From contig JAESQX010000117.1 in NCBI GenBank assembly GCA_016764875.1, positions 1-58,016 on the forward strand: DNA of 58,016 bases. The letters are read 5' to 3'. How positions within the stretch are numbered: the first letter of the stretch is position 1; every line of letters starts with the position of its first letter. Origin of the DNA: Gammaproteobacteria bacterium. Lineage in GTDB: Bacteria > Pseudomonadota > Gammaproteobacteria > Pseudomonadales > Pseudohongiellaceae. This document shows positions 43,682 through 54,606 of the stretch, piece by piece. Position numbers and translations under genes: made by a program. Under the pieces are notes generated by a model. That model ran no database searches. It was not told the DNA's origin and worked only from the letters and a program-made list of their open reading frames with translations.

Positions 43682-45401
43682 ATCACAATACAAACAACCC
43701 GCCGGCGCCTGGCGACTTAATTTAGTGTACCTGGTCTTGTTCGGTTGCATTGTCGCAATCGGCTGGAGGGTTGGCTTCCTGCATATTGTTGAACGAGATT
43801 TTCTGCAGGGACAGGGTGATGCCCGTACCATAAGAATCGAACCAATAATCGCCAACCGGGGCATCATTACCGACCGTAACGGTGAACCGTTAGCGGTAAG
43901 CACTCCAGTTAAAGCTATCGTGATAAACCCAAAAGAGATTATCGGCGATCCAGATGCTATTCAGGTTCTGGCGGACAATCTGCAGCTGAATGCCCAGGTG
44001 CTGGCTAACAGAGTGTCTGCCAATGCCCACCGGGAGTTCCTCTATGCCAAACGGAGGCTGCCACCGGCGAAAGCTGACGAAATTCTGGCGCTGGGTATCG
44101 CTGGAGTCTCCGCGCAACAGGAATATCAGCGTTATTACCCACAGGGAGAAGTCGCCGCCCACTTGCTTGGTTTCAGTAACGTGGATGATGTCGGCCAGGA
44201 AGGTCTGGAGCTCGCCTATGACGACTGGTTACGCGGGGAGCCAGGCAAGAGGCGGGTAATGAAAGATCGTCGCGGTAATATTATCGAAGAGCTTACTATT
44301 CTGAAGACAGCCCAGCCCGGGAAAAATCTTAAATTAAGTATCGACTTTCGAATTCAAAACCTGGCTTATAGAGAATTGAAGTCAGAATTTATAGCTCGTC
44401 GCGCCGCTTCGGCTACGGCGGTGGTGTTGGATGTAACCAGCGGTGAAGTGCTGGCCATGGTTAATCAGCCGTCCTACAACCCCAATAACAAGTCGAACCT
44501 GACTGATTTCAGTGTGCTTCGTAATCGCGCCATTACCGATATTTTTGAACCTGGCTCTACCATCAAGGCGTTCACTATCGCGGCTGCGTTGGAGAGCGGG
44601 CTGTACCAGAGTACTACCGAGGTTGAAACCCGGGGCTGGATGATGGTTGGTGGGCATGAAGTTAAGGACAGTGTGAATTACGGTGTATTAACTGTTGAAA
44701 AAATTATTACCAAGTCAAGTAATGTGGGTGCCACAAAAATTGCTCTGCGGCTGGGGCCCGAACCGATTCGCGAGGTATTGGCCGCCGTTGGTTTTGGAGA
44801 AGTAACCGGAAGCGGATTCCCTGGTGAGAGGGGCGGATTTTTACCTCCGATACGTTCAGGGTGGAGCTCTATTGAAACAGCTACCCTGTCTTTTGGGTAT
44901 GGCCTGTCGTCGTCAGCATTGCAGCTGGCTCAGGCATACTCGGTGCTGGCCAGTGGGGGAATTAGAAAGCCCCTGACGCTGTTAAAGCTTGATGCATCTG
45001 ACATTGAGGAACTCCCGTCTCACAGAGCAATCAGCCAGGAGGTCGCCGACCAGGTAATGGCCATGCTGGAGACCGTGGTTGATCCCAAAAAAGGGGGCAC
45101 CGCCGTTGAAGCCAATGTGCCGTTTTACCGGGTTGCCGGTAAGACCGGTACAGCAAGGGTCGTGGGTAAAAACGGCTACGAAGAGGATGTGCACAATTCA
45201 CTGTTCGTAGGAGTGGCTCCGGCGAGCAAACCAAAAATAGTTGTGGTAGTGGTTATTAATGAACCCAAGGGGGATGAGCATTATGGTGGTCAAGTGGCAG
45301 CACCGGTTTTTTCAAGAATCGTTTCCGGCGCCATGCGCATATTAAATGTGCCACCTGACAAATTGGCAGATGCTGAACTACTCAGTTCTGGCTCACCATA
45401 A
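43674..45401 (+). CDS. ftsI: Septal peptidoglycan transpeptidase FtsI (PBP3)
   Basis: The division-specific DD-transpeptidase. One N-terminal helix (about residues 17-36) anchors it; a dimerisation/pedestal domain (RGIITDRNGEPLA, about 62-74) precedes the penicillin-binding domain. Active-site motifs: S295-T-I-K298, S348-S-N350, K490-T-G-T493. The 575-residue length is normal. Its glycosyltransferase partner FtsW is encoded downstream in the same cluster. Confidence 0.98.
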   Translation: MTRSQYKQPAGAWRLNLVYLVLFGCIVAIGWRVGFLHIVERDFLQGQGDARTIRIEPIIANRGIITDRNGEPLAVSTPVKAIVINPKEIIGDPDAIQVLADNLQLNAQVLANRVSANAHREFLYAKRRLPPAKADEILALGIAGVSAQQEYQRYYPQGEVAAHLLGFSNVDDVGQEGLELAYDDWLRGEPGKRRVMKDRRGNIIEELTILKTAQPGKNLKLSIDFRIQNLAYRELKSEFIARRAASATAVVLDVTSGEVLAMVNQPSYNPNNKSNLTDFSVLRNRAITDIFEPGSTIKAFTIAAALESGLYQSTTEVETRGWMMVGGHEVKDSVNYGVLTVEKIITKSSNVGATKIALRLGPEPIREVLAAVGFGEVTGSGFPGERGGFLPPIRSGWSSIETATLSFGYGLSSSALQLAQAYSVLASGGIRKPLTLLKLDASDIEELPSHRAISQEVADQVMAMLETVVDPKKGGTAVEANVPFYRVAGKTGTARVVGKNGYEEDVHNSLFVGVAPASKPKIVVVVVINEPKGDEHYGGQVAAPVFSRIVSGAMRILNVPPDKLADAELLSSGSP

Positions 45402-45410
45402 TAAATAAAC

Positions 45411-46946
45411 ATGAATACAGCAGAAGAAATATTGAATAGTGCGTCACTGGTTCATTTAATCACCGCCCTGGTTGAGTTTCCTGCCCCCGTGCCTGCTGAG
45501 CTCAATATTCAGGTCACTGGTGTGAAAATGGATAGCCGCCTTTTACAAAAAGGTGATTTGTTTTTAGCCTGTTTTGGACAGCATCATGACGCCCGTGACT
45601 ACATCGATCAGGCTGTTGAGAATGGTGTTGCCGCCGTGTTGGCAGAGTCCGGGGGCACCTGGCAAGGGATTTCCGTACATAAAGGCGTTGCAGTGATCGC
45701 TGTGGATAATCTGTCTGCAAAAATAAGCGAGATTGCCAGTCGTTTTTATAACGATCCCAGTGCCAGCCTCAAGGTTTTTGGTATTACCGGCACTAACGGG
45801 AAAACCAGTTGCAGCCAGTTCATTGCTCAGGCGCTTGTGGCAAGTGGCAATAACTGTGGCGTTATAGGCACGCTTGGATATGGGCCCTATAACGATTTGA
45901 AAGAAACAACGCACACCACGCCGGACGCTGTTTTTTCACAGATGGCACTGGCGCAAATGTGTAAAGAGGAGATGGATTCGGTAGTTATGGAGGTGTCCTC
46001 CATTGGGTTGCATCAGAACCGGGTTCGGGCAGTAAAGTTTGATACAGCCATATTTACCAATCTAACCCGTGACCATCTTGACTACCATGAAAATATGGGA
46101 AGTTACGTGGAAAATAAGCGTAAGCTTTTCGAGACCGAGGGGCTACGTTCGGCTGTCATTAATCTTGATGACAGGTATGCACTAACAATGCTGGATGGTA
46201 TCCCTCGAAATGTTGAAATACATACCTATAGCATTAAAAACCCTGCAGCTACCGTCTATTCTCGCAACCTGGTTCTTGATCGTCACGGTTTCAGTGCCGA
46301 GATATGCACACCCTATGGCAATGGCACGGTTAAATGCCAGCTGTTTGGATTCTTTAATATCAGCAATGTGTTAGCGACCATAACAACCCTGATCAGTTTT
46401 TTTGCGCGTTATGGAACCGTAGATATAGATAGGATATTCAAATATATTTCCTGTTTGAAGCCGGTAAACGGACGTATGGAGATAGTAGGCCATACAGAAG
46501 AGGTTACCGCTATCGTTGATTATGCCCATACTCCAGATGGATTAAAGTGTGCGCTGACGGCGGTAAAAGATCATTTTCAGGGCAATATCTGGTGTGTATT
46601 CGGCTGTGGTGGCAATCGCGACCGGGGCAAACGCCCTTTAATGGGGGAAATTGCAAATATCTATGCAAGCCATCTGATTATCGCTGATGACAACCCGAGG
46701 AATGAAAGTGGAGAGGAAATTATCAGGCATATTTTGAGTGGCATTGAAGATAGCTCAAAAGTTGAAGTTATCCGCGATCGAGCACAGGCAATTGACCTGG
46801 CGATTACAAGTGCCAGCCCGGGAGATGTCGTTCTGGTGGCCGGTAAGGGTCATGAAACCTATCAGGACATTGGTGGAAATAGAACTATTTTTAGTGACGC
46901 GAACCAGGTCAGATTGGCATTGCAGAAGCGCCTGGAAAAATCGTAG
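45411..46946 (+). CDS. murE: UDP-MurNAc-L-Ala-D-Glu:meso-diaminopimelate ligase
   Basis: It adds the third stem-peptide residue. The P-loop ITGTNGKTSC is at about residues 125-134, HTTPDA and the carbamylated-lysine region follow, and the C-terminal domain has DDNPRNE, the DNPR motif that selects meso-diaminopimelate over lysine. The 511-residue length is normal. murF follows 64 bases later. Confidence 0.98.
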   Translation: MNTAEEILNSASLVHLITALVEFPAPVPAELNIQVTGVKMDSRLLQKGDLFLACFGQHHDARDYIDQAVENGVAAVLAESGGTWQGISVHKGVAVIAVDNLSAKISEIASRFYNDPSASLKVFGITGTNGKTSCSQFIAQALVASGNNCGVIGTLGYGPYNDLKETTHTTPDAVFSQMALAQMCKEEMDSVVMEVSSIGLHQNRVRAVKFDTAIFTNLTRDHLDYHENMGSYVENKRKLFETEGLRSAVINLDDRYALTMLDGIPRNVEIHTYSIKNPAATVYSRNLVLDRHGFSAEICTPYGNGTVKCQLFGFFNISNVLATITTLISFFARYGTVDIDRIFKYISCLKPVNGRMEIVGHTEEVTAIVDYAHTPDGLKCALTAVKDHFQGNIWCVFGCGGNRDRGKRPLMGEIANIYASHLIIADDNPRNESGEEIIRHILSGIEDSSKVEVIRDRAQAIDLAITSASPGDVVLVAGKGHETYQDIGGNRTIFSDANQVRLALQKRLEKS

Positions 46947-47010
46947 GGAACCCCTGAATAATCAGGCAAAAATCCCCCGGGGAGAATGGGTAGCAAACTT
47001 GATTGGATCG

Positions 47011-48351
47011 ATGCAATTAGCAACAGTCGCTGAGCAGTTAAAGGGTGAGTTGCATGGCCCGGATAGCCGCTTTAATTCTGTCGTAATTGATACCAGATCG
47101 ATGTGTTCAGGTGATTTATATATTGCTATACAGGGGCAGAATTTTGACGGTAATGATTTCGTAAAAGAGGCCTCTGGTAATGGTGCAAGTGGCGCTATCG
47201 TGCACAACCTGGTTGATGTGGCATTGCCCCAGCTGCTGGTCAAGGACACCACAGTGTCGCTGGGGAAATTGGCGCAAATAAATCGGCGTAGGTCAGCAGC
47301 TACTATAGCTGGAATTACCGGAAGCCAGGGAAAGACAACCGTAAAAGAGATGGTTGGACAGATTTTGACTTTGGCAGGCGATACCCTGGTCACCCGGGGA
47401 AATTTGAATAATGCGATTGGTGTTCCACTTACTCTTTTAGAAATTGAAGCGCGGCATAACTTTGGTGTAATTGAAATGGGTGCAAACCACGCAGATGAAA
47501 TTGCCTATAGCGCCGCGCTGGTGGAGCCGGACATCGCCGTAATTACTAATGCTGCGCCGGCACACCTTGAAGGGTTTGGTTCTCTGGAAGGCGTGGCTCG
47601 AGCGAAAGGTGAGATTATTGATTCGCTGGGATCCGGTGGCATTATGGTTCTAAATGCGGACGATCGTTTTTTCGAAATGTGGAAACACCGGGCCCGAGAG
47701 AAAAAAACAGTCAGTTTTTCGGTGCAGAGTCAGGATACAGATTACTACGCAACTGAAGTAAACAGGCTTGAATCCGGGGGCGTTACCTTTGAGCTCAACG
47801 TGTCGGGAGAAAGCAAGCAGGTGAGCCTGTCTTTGCTGGGTAAGCACAACGTCAGCAATGCTGTCGCAGCTACAGCCGTGGCGATGGAAGCCGGAGCCAG
47901 TTTCGATCAGGTGGTCGAAGGGCTGGCAAATATTGCATCGGTCAAGGGAAGGCTTTTCCCTTTCCTGGGATTTAACCACGGTAGTGTTATCGATGACAGT
48001 TACAACGCTAGCCCGGGCTCATTTCGTGCTGCCATAGATGTTCTTGCCGAGTATCGAGGCCGCAGGATTCTACTGATGGGCGACATGGCTGAACTGGGGA
48101 GTGATACCGACGCAGCACATAAAGCACTGGGGGAATATGCCCGTGAATCCGGTATTGAAGAATTGTGGACCGTGGGTGATTGTAGCGAAGTCAGCGCGAA
48201 ATCTTTCGGGGCTGGTGCAACTCATTTTGGCAGCAGGGCTGAAATGATTAAAAAGTGCAAAGAAGTTATGGGCCCGGATGTAGCGTTGTTGATAAAAGGC
48301 TCCCGGGATGCCGCTATGAATGAAGTCGTCGAGTCCCTCATAGACCTCTGA
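47011..48351 (+). CDS. murF: UDP-MurNAc-tripeptide:D-Ala-D-Ala ligase
   Basis: It adds D-Ala-D-Ala to the cytosolic precursor. The P-loop is [13 protein letters not shown] (residues about 104-116); [20 protein letters not shown] and [18 protein letters not shown] (core YNASP) are conserved. I chose ATG 47011 ([16 protein letters not shown]), giving 446 residues; the frame is open back into murE, but the extra residues are not family-like. Confidence 0.96.
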   Translation: MQLATVAEQLKGELHGPDSRFNSVVIDTRSMCSGDLYIAIQGQNFDGNDFVKEASGNGASGAIVHNLVDVALPQLLVKDTTVSLGKLAQINRRRSAATIAGITGSQGKTTVKEMVGQILTLAGDTLVTRGNLNNAIGVPLTLLEIEARHNFGVIEMGANHADEIAYSAALVEPDIAVITNAAPAHLEGFGSLEGVARAKGEIIDSLGSGGIMVLNADDRFFEMWKHRAREKKTVSFSVQSQDTDYYATEVNRLESGGVTFELNVSGESKQVSLSLLGKHNVSNAVAATAVAMEAGASFDQVVEGLANIASVKGRLFPFLGFNHGSVIDDSYNASPGSFRAAIDVLAEYRGRRILLMGDMAELGSDTDAAHKALGEYARESGIEELWTVGDCSEVSAKSFGAGATHFGSRAEMIKKCKEVMGPDVALLIKGSRDAAMNEVVESLIDL

Positions 48352-48379
48352 CAGATTAGAGGGAACAAAAGGTCATATA

Positions 48380-49462
48380 ATGCTTGTTTGGTTATCAGAA
48401 TATTTAATACAGATTGATAGTAGTTTTGCTGTCATTCAATACATTACGGTAAGAGCCATATTCAGCATACTTACAGCTATGGCTGTGTCCTTGATAATTG
48501 GTCCCACAATGATTCGGCGATTGAACTATCACCAGATTGGCCAGGTAGTCAGGGATGATGGCCCTGAAACCCATTTTAGCAAGGCTGGCACACCCACCAT
48601 GGGCGGGGCTCTTATCCTCGTTAGTATCGCACTCAGTACTTTAATATGGTCAGATTTGCGTAACCACTATGTATGGATTGTACTGCTGGTAACTCTGTCC
48701 TTTGGGGCGGTTGGCTGGGTTGATGATTATAGAAAAGTACTGCTCAATAATAGTAAGGGCCTGCCTGCTCGCTGGAAATATTTCTGGCAATCACTTATTG
48801 GAGTGGTTGCGGCCGTGTGGTTGTATTACTCGGCGCTGAGCCCGGTTGAGGTGAGTTATATTGTTCCATTCTTCAAGGATGTTGCGCTGAATCTTGGCAT
48901 CTTCTACATAGTCATAAGTTATTTTGTCATCGTTGGATTCAGTAATGCTGTTAACTTGACTGACGGGCTCGACGGCCTGGCAATTCTGCCAACCGTGCTT
49001 GTTGGCGGGGCGCTGGGGGTTATCGCTTATTTATCCGGCAACACCGTATTTTCTGACTATTTGAACATTCCCTACATTGCCGGCGCTGGTGAAATAATTG
49101 TCTTTTCAGGGTCGATTGTTGGAGCGGGGCTGGGCTTTCTCTGGTTTAACACCTATCCGGCTCAGATATTCATGGGAGACGTGGGCGCGTTGGCGCTGGG
49201 TGCCGCTCTTGGTGCGATGGCGATAATATCACGGCATGAAATTGTGCTGCTTATTATGGGGGGCATATTCGTAATGGAGACCGCCTCGGTAATTCTACAA
49301 GTGGGCTCTTTCAAGTTAACAGGTAAACGATTATTTCGTATGGCACCTATTCACCATCATTTCGAACTAAAGGGGTGGCCAGAGCCGAGGGTAATTGTCC
49401 GGTTCTGGATCATCACAGTCATGCTGGTGTTATTTGGCCTGGCTACGTTAAAACTTCGCTAG
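48380..49462 (+). CDS. mraY: Phospho-MurNAc-pentapeptide transferase MraY
   Basis: An integral membrane enzyme with about ten helices which makes lipid I on undecaprenyl phosphate. Conserved motifs: [10 protein letters not shown] (residues about 72-81), WVDDYRKV (Asp pair about 115-116), [10 protein letters not shown] (about 192-201), [10 protein letters not shown] and [10 protein letters not shown]. The 360-residue length matches E. coli. Confidence 0.99.
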   Translation: MLVWLSEYLIQIDSSFAVIQYITVRAIFSILTAMAVSLIIGPTMIRRLNYHQIGQVVRDDGPETHFSKAGTPTMGGALILVSIALSTLIWSDLRNHYVWIVLLVTLSFGAVGWVDDYRKVLLNNSKGLPARWKYFWQSLIGVVAAVWLYYSALSPVEVSYIVPFFKDVALNLGIFYIVISYFVIVGFSNAVNLTDGLDGLAILPTVLVGGALGVIAYLSGNTVFSDYLNIPYIAGAGEIIVFSGSIVGAGLGFLWFNTYPAQIFMGDVGALALGAALGAMAIISRHEIVLLIMGGIFVMETASVILQVGSFKLTGKRLFRMAPIHHHFELKGWPEPRVIVRFWIITVMLVLFGLATLKLR

Positions 49463-49479
49463 GGGTTGCTTGGTAAAAG

Positions 49480-50859
49480 TTGGAAAACGAATCGAAGGTT
49501 GAAGCTACAAAGGTGATAGTAGGGCTGGGTAAGACAGGCTTGTCATGTGCCAGGTATCTTAATTCTCAGGGAGAGAGGTTCAAGGTAGTGGATAGTCGTG
49601 AAAATCCTCCGTGCCTGGATAAGTTTGTGTGCGAATTTCCAGATATTGAATGCGAGCTGGGTGAGTTTTCAACATCCACTTTCGTTAATGCCAGTGAGCT
49701 GATCGTTAGTCCGGGTGTTAGTTTAAATATTGATGTGATTATCAAAGCCAGGGAGTCAGGTGTCCCTGTAACCGGTGATATCGATATTTTTAGCAAGGTG
49801 GCAGGTGCTCCGATAGTGGCTGTTACGGGTTCAAATGGTAAAAGTACGGTGGTGAGTTTGCTGGCTGAAATTTTTAGTAAAGCCGGAATCGATTGTGGAT
49901 TGGGAGGCAATCTGGATGGTGAAAACGCTATGCCTGCTCTGGATCTGCTAAGTGAGCCAATTAAGGATCTTTATATTCTGGAATTATCCAGTTTTCAGCT
50001 TGAAACAACCCGCTGTCTTAATGCGGAAGTGGCCGTCATTCTTAATGTCAGTGAAGATCATATGGATCGATATGATGGTCTCGAATCATACCTCAGTGCT
50101 AAACAAAGAATATTTCGAGGGAGCAGGAAAATCATTATCAACAAAGACAGTCAATACAGTAAACCACCAGGAGAGTGCGAGGCTCAGATCTGGGAGTTTG
50201 GAATAGAGGATTCTGAGATACGTGGTTTTCGACTACTAAGAAACGAAGACGAAGAAATTCTGGCGTATAACCTGGAAAAAATAATCAGCGTTAATGATTT
50301 AAAGATATTTGGTCGGCATAACATCTCCAATGTGCTGGCAGCGATGACAATAGCAAAAGCCATGGATGTGGACATGGAGGTGATCAGGGAAGTCGTGCAG
50401 CAGTTTGCTGGATTACCACATCGGTGTCAGTGGGTTGCACAGATCGATGGCGTGAATTTTTATAATGATTCAAAGGGAACTAACGTGGGTGCGACGGTTG
50501 CCGCTATTGAGGGGCTGGGTCAAAGACTTAGCGGGCATATCATATTGATAGCCGGTGGGGTTGGAAAAGGAGCCGACTTTTCTCCCTTGCGAGCAGTGCT
50601 AAACAGGTGGGCCAAAGAAGTGATTCTGATTGGTCGGGATGCAAAGGAAATCGCTGCCGTGCTTGATAGTGAGATGCGAACCTATTTTGCAAAGGACATG
50701 CTCGATGCCGTGAACACGGCGTTGGTAAAGGCAGGCCCTGGTGATGCGGTACTGCTTTCCCCTGCCAGCGCGAGCTTTGATATGTTCAGGAACTTCGAAC
50801 ATCGTGGCCAGGTTTTTACCGATACAGTAAGGAGCTTGCAATGCCAGCAAAAGCACTGA
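49480..50859 (+). CDS. murD: UDP-MurNAc-L-alanine:D-glutamate ligase
   Basis: It adds D-glutamate to UDP-MurNAc-Ala. Visible motifs are the N-terminal VIVGLGKTGLSCARYL, SPGVSLN, the P-loop VTGSNGKSTVVSLLAE (about residues 115-130), LNVSEDHMDRY, and GRHNISNVLAAM. The 459-residue length is normal. TTG 49480 is the start; no ATG is close. It overlaps ftsW by 19 bases. Confidence 0.97.
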   Translation: MENESKVEATKVIVGLGKTGLSCARYLNSQGERFKVVDSRENPPCLDKFVCEFPDIECELGEFSTSTFVNASELIVSPGVSLNIDVIIKARESGVPVTGDIDIFSKVAGAPIVAVTGSNGKSTVVSLLAEIFSKAGIDCGLGGNLDGENAMPALDLLSEPIKDLYILELSSFQLETTRCLNAEVAVILNVSEDHMDRYDGLESYLSAKQRIFRGSRKIIINKDSQYSKPPGECEAQIWEFGIEDSEIRGFRLLRNEDEEILAYNLEKIISVNDLKIFGRHNISNVLAAMTIAKAMDVDMEVIREVVQQFAGLPHRCQWVAQIDGVNFYNDSKGTNVGATVAAIEGLGQRLSGHIILIAGGVGKGADFSPLRAVLNRWAKEVILIGRDAKEIAAVLDSEMRTYFAKDMLDAVNTALVKAGPGDAVLLSPASASFDMFRNFEHRGQVFTDTVRSLQCQQKH

Positions 50860-52019
50860 AGGCATCTGGCGCTGTCCGTAGCCCTGCCAGTAAAAATTTA
50901 GCATTGCCGGTTAATGGGCTATTACTGATTACCATATTATTGCTGTCCATTGGCTTGATGATGATGACTTCAGCTTCGATTGAAATCTCAAGCAGTCTGT
51001 ACTCGGATCCGCTTTTTCATCTAAAACGGCAAGCTGTTTTTATGGTTCTCGGAATTGGGGCTATCCTGATTACAATTAGCATTCCCACTCGGATCTGGTA
51101 TTCATACAGTTTTGTGCTGTTGATACTGTCCTATGCTTTGCTGGTAGCAGTATTGATTCCAGGGATTGGTAAAGAAGTTAATGGCAGTTTGCGCTGGATT
51201 GACCTGGGTTTCTTCAATCTGCAACCCTCGGAGTTGGCTAAAGTATTTCTGGTGTTGTATCTGGCGACATTCCTTGAGCGACATCACAATGAGGTGCAGG
51301 AAAAATGGTCAGGGTTCATTAAGCCCTTACTTGTGGTGGGCGTAGCGGTAGCATTGCTGAAGTTCGAACCAGACCATGGAACCATGGTGATACTCATGGT
51401 TACCGCTTTCAGCATGATCTTTCTGGCTGGTGCCAAACTTCACAGATTTATATTTATATTCATCATCTGTATTTGCGGCCTGGTCGCCCTGGCACTGACA
51501 AACCCTTACGTGCTGGACAGAGCACTGTCGTTTTTAAATCCTTTTGATGAAAAATATATCTTCGGAAGCGGCTATCAACTTGCACAGTCACTGATCGCAT
51601 TTGGACGTGGTGAATTGTTTGGTGTGGGGTTGGGAAACAGCATTCAAAAACTATATTTTCTGCCGGAAGCCCATACTGATTTTGTGTTGGCAATCCTGGC
51701 CGAAGAGTTGGGGCTGGCAGGTGTCGCGGTGGTGATCGGCCTGTTTTGCCTTCTGGTATGTAAAGGGCTTTCTATTGGGAAAACCGCCCAGCGAAAAGGT
51801 CGGCTTTTTTCTGCCTATCTGGCTTACGGAATTTCCATAATTTTTGCCAGCCAGATTCTGTTTAATGTGGGAGTGAATACGGGTTTACTACCGACCAAAG
51901 GACTGACCTTGCCTTTTCTTTCCTACGGAGGATCGAGCTTGTTGGTCAGCTGCTTCATGGTGGGGATGTTGATTAGGATTCAATATGAGGATGAACAAGT
52001 CAAGGTGCCAGGACGTTAA
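50841..52019 (+). CDS. ftsW: Septal peptidoglycan glycosyltransferase FtsW
   Basis: A SEDS-family polymerase with about ten helices that works with FtsI in septal wall synthesis. Conserved segments are NGSLRWIDLGFFNLQPSELAK (catalytic-cavity region, core RWIDLG and QPSELAK), EPDHGTMVIL (with the catalytic-type Asp), GEGLFG-like GRGELFGVGLGNSIQKLYFLPEAHTDFVLA and LTLPFLSYGGSSL. The 392-residue length is normal. Confidence 0.98.
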   Translation: MPAKALKASGAVRSPASKNLALPVNGLLLITILLLSIGLMMMTSASIEISSSLYSDPLFHLKRQAVFMVLGIGAILITISIPTRIWYSYSFVLLILSYALLVAVLIPGIGKEVNGSLRWIDLGFFNLQPSELAKVFLVLYLATFLERHHNEVQEKWSGFIKPLLVVGVAVALLKFEPDHGTMVILMVTAFSMIFLAGAKLHRFIFIFIICICGLVALALTNPYVLDRALSFLNPFDEKYIFGSGYQLAQSLIAFGRGELFGVGLGNSIQKLYFLPEAHTDFVLAILAEELGLAGVAVVIGLFCLLVCKGLSIGKTAQRKGRLFSAYLAYGISIIFASQILFNVGVNTGLLPTKGLTLPFLSYGGSSLLVSCFMVGMLIRIQYEDEQVKVPGR

Positions 52020-52034
52020 AAACGGTGCCGGATA

Positions 52035-53135
52035 ATGTCAAATAATGAGAGAAAAATATTGATTATGGCGGGTGGAACCGGCGGTCACATTTTTCCTGCA
52101 CTGTCCATAGCGGAGAAGTTGCAACACAGTGGAGCGAAAGTGGAATGGCTGGGTGCTATAGGTGGTCTTGAGACTCGTATTGTTGGCGAGACCGATATCC
52201 CTTTACATGTAATTTCAGTTAAGGGCTTGAGGGGGAAAGGTCTTCTTCCTCTGGTATTAGCTCCATTCATGATTATCAAGGCAGTAGCGCAGGCGCTGGG
52301 TGTTATGAGGAAAGTGAAACCTGATTGTGTGCTGGGGATGGGAGGTTTCGTTACAGGCCCAGGCGGTGTGGCAGCGGTACTTTCTGGACGGAAGTTGTTA
52401 ATACATGAACAAAATGCTGTGCCTGGTGTTACCAACAAGATGTTATCTGTTGTCGCCCGGAAAGTGCTGGTGGCATTCCCAGGGGCATTCAAGGCGAAAG
52501 AAAAGGTGGAATTCACTGGCAACCCAGTCAGGCAGAGTATCATTTTGGCAACTGAAGCAAGGCGTGACCGAGCGAGTTCAAACGTGATTATGCATATCCT
52601 GGTTCTTGGTGGTAGTCAGGGTGCGGTAGCTATTAACGAAGTTATCCCGCCGATGTTAGCTTTGTGGAAAAACCAGAACGTGCCACATGTCATTCATCAA
52701 ACCGGCAGACTGAATCTGGACGACACCTTAGCGCTTTACCGCACTCATTCTATGGATCCAGGGGAGCAGTTAAAGGTAACTGGTTTCATAGATGACATGG
52801 CAGAAGCATTTGCATGGGCTGATGTGGTGATATGTCGCTCGGGTGCCAGTACGGTTTGTGAACTTGCAGTGGCCGGATTACCCGCGATTCTGGTGCCCTA
52901 TCCTTATCATAAAGATAACCAGCAAACTAAAAATGCTCAGTGGTTAAGCGACGCTGATGCTGCAATATTGATTCAGCAAGTGGATCTTTCCCCGGAACTG
53001 TTGATGGAAAATCTGGCCAAGCTCGATGAAGACAGATCCAGGTTGACGGCCATGTCCAATGTCGCCCGGGCTCTGGGCACTCCGGATGCCAGTACCAAAA
53101 TTGCAAACAGGGTTCTGGAGGCAGCTAATGGCTGA
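52035..53135 (+). CDS. murG: Lipid II synthase MurG
   Basis: A peripheral membrane GT-B glycosyltransferase that adds GlcNAc to lipid I. The G-loops [11 protein letters not shown] (residues about 12-22) and [24 protein letters not shown], and the UDP-binding [15 protein letters not shown] are all present. The 366-residue length is normal. Its last codons overlap murC by eight bases. Confidence 0.99.
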   Translation: MSNNERKILIMAGGTGGHIFPALSIAEKLQHSGAKVEWLGAIGGLETRIVGETDIPLHVISVKGLRGKGLLPLVLAPFMIIKAVAQALGVMRKVKPDCVLGMGGFVTGPGGVAAVLSGRKLLIHEQNAVPGVTNKMLSVVARKVLVAFPGAFKAKEKVEFTGNPVRQSIILATEARRDRASSNVIMHILVLGGSQGAVAINEVIPPMLALWKNQNVPHVIHQTGRLNLDDTLALYRTHSMDPGEQLKVTGFIDDMAEAFAWADVVICRSGASTVCELAVAGLPAILVPYPYHKDNQQTKNAQWLSDADAAILIQQVDLSPELLMENLAKLDEDRSRLTAMSNVARALGTPDASTKIANRVLEAANG

Positions 53136-54588
53136 ATTCGGGGGGAAATATCAAGTTCCGGAAATGCGACGAATCAAGACGATTCATTTTGTCGGGATCG
53201 GTGGCGCTGGTATGTGTGGCATCGCCGAAGTATTGCTGAATCAGGGATACCGAATTACCGGATCTGACATCAAGCCGTCGGCCAATACCAACAGGCTGAA
53301 ATCGTTGGGCGCACAAATATTTATTGGCCATGATGAAACCAATGTAGAGAGCGCCGATGTGGTGGTGTATTCAAGCGCCGTTAATGAGGAAAATGTGGAA
53401 ATGCTGGCGGCTGTTGCTCTCGCGAAACCAATTATCGCCAGAGCGGAAATGCTGTCAGAGTTGATGCGCTATCGTCACGGAATAGCCATTGCGGGAACCC
53501 ACGGAAAAACCACTACCACCAGTTTGTTGGCATCAATTTTTGCGGCCGAAAACCTGGATCCGACCTACGTTATAGGAGGGTTGCTCAATAGTTCTGGAAC
53601 CAATGCAAAGCTTGGTGAAAGCCGTTACCTGGTGGCAGAAGCCGATGAAAGTGATGCCTCGTTTCTACACCTTCAGCCTATGGTGGCAGTGGTTACCAAT
53701 ATTGATGAAGATCATATGGAGACTTACGAAGGGGATTTCGAAAAACTCAAAAATTATTTCATCGACTTTCTTCACAATTTGCCGTTTTACGGGTTGGCGG
53801 TACTTTGCATAGATGACCCTGTAGTAGCCGAAGTACTGCCGCGGGTATCACGCCCGATTCTGACTTACGGCTTTTCCGAACAAGCGGATTTTCAAATTTC
53901 AAACCTGCAACAACAGCAACGGGTTACTACATTTGAAGTGGCCAGACCAGACGGGAAAGCGACACTCGAATTCCAATTGAATTTGCCGGGTCGCCACTAT
54001 GCCCTCAATGCTACCGCCGCCGTTGTTGTAGCTACGGACGAAGGAATATCAGACCAGGCAATACAAGAGGGCATCAATAATTTTTCTGGCGTTGGCAGGC
54101 GCTTTGAAATGTTGGGTGAGTTTCCAGTACGTGGCGGGGTGGTGACGTTGATTGATGACTATGGGCATCATCCGAGAGAGGTGGCCGCTACTGTTGCTGC
54201 AATCCGGGGAGGTTGGCCTGACAGCCGTCTGGTGATGGTTTATCAACCCCATCGGTATAGCCGTACCAGGGATTTATACGAAGATTTTGTAGAGGTTCTA
54301 TCGGATATTGACGTGTTGCTTTTGCTGGAAGTTTATCCGGCTGGCGAAAGCAGAATTGCGGGTGCCGATTCCAAAAGTCTGTGTCGCAGCATTCGGCTCC
54401 GGGGCAAGGTTGATCCCGTTTATGTGAAGGCTCAGGAGGATTTATCCAGCCTGCTGGGAGGCCTGTTAAAAGACGGAGATATCCTGCTGACTCAGGGGGC
54501 GGGAAGTGTGGGAGCTGTAGCGAAGCAACTTGCCGAGCAGGGTTTTATTGATCAGCTCGCTGGAGATGAAAAGGCTGATGAAGAATAA
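53128..54588 (+). CDS. murC: UDP-N-acetylmuramate:L-alanine ligase
   Basis: First Mur ligase; adds L-alanine to UDP-MurNAc. [17 protein letters not shown] is the nucleotide-like N-terminal motif, [13 protein letters not shown] the P-loop, [14 protein letters not shown] the Mg-binding segment, and [13 protein letters not shown] and YQPHRYSR the C-terminal domain. ATG 53128 gives 486 residues; ATG 53164 ([11 protein letters not shown]) is an alternative. The frame is open further back inside murG. Confidence 0.98.
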   Translation: MAEFGGKYQVPEMRRIKTIHFVGIGGAGMCGIAEVLLNQGYRITGSDIKPSANTNRLKSLGAQIFIGHDETNVESADVVVYSSAVNEENVEMLAAVALAKPIIARAEMLSELMRYRHGIAIAGTHGKTTTTSLLASIFAAENLDPTYVIGGLLNSSGTNAKLGESRYLVAEADESDASFLHLQPMVAVVTNIDEDHMETYEGDFEKLKNYFIDFLHNLPFYGLAVLCIDDPVVAEVLPRVSRPILTYGFSEQADFQISNLQQQQRVTTFEVARPDGKATLEFQLNLPGRHYALNATAAVVVATDEGISDQAIQEGINNFSGVGRRFEMLGEFPVRGGVVTLIDDYGHHPREVAATVAAIRGGWPDSRLVMVYQPHRYSRTRDLYEDFVEVLSDIDVLLLLEVYPAGESRIAGADSKSLCRSIRLRGKVDPVYVKAQEDLSSLLGGLLKDGDILLTQGAGSVGAVAKQLAEQGFIDQLAGDEKADEE

Positions 54589-54606
54589 GGAATTGCAAAA
54601 CCAGAT

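Noticed and set aside
46738-47010. Extension of murF 91 codons upstream into murE
   Set aside because: The extra residues are basic and unlike any Mur ligase; ATG 47011 gives the family start and length.
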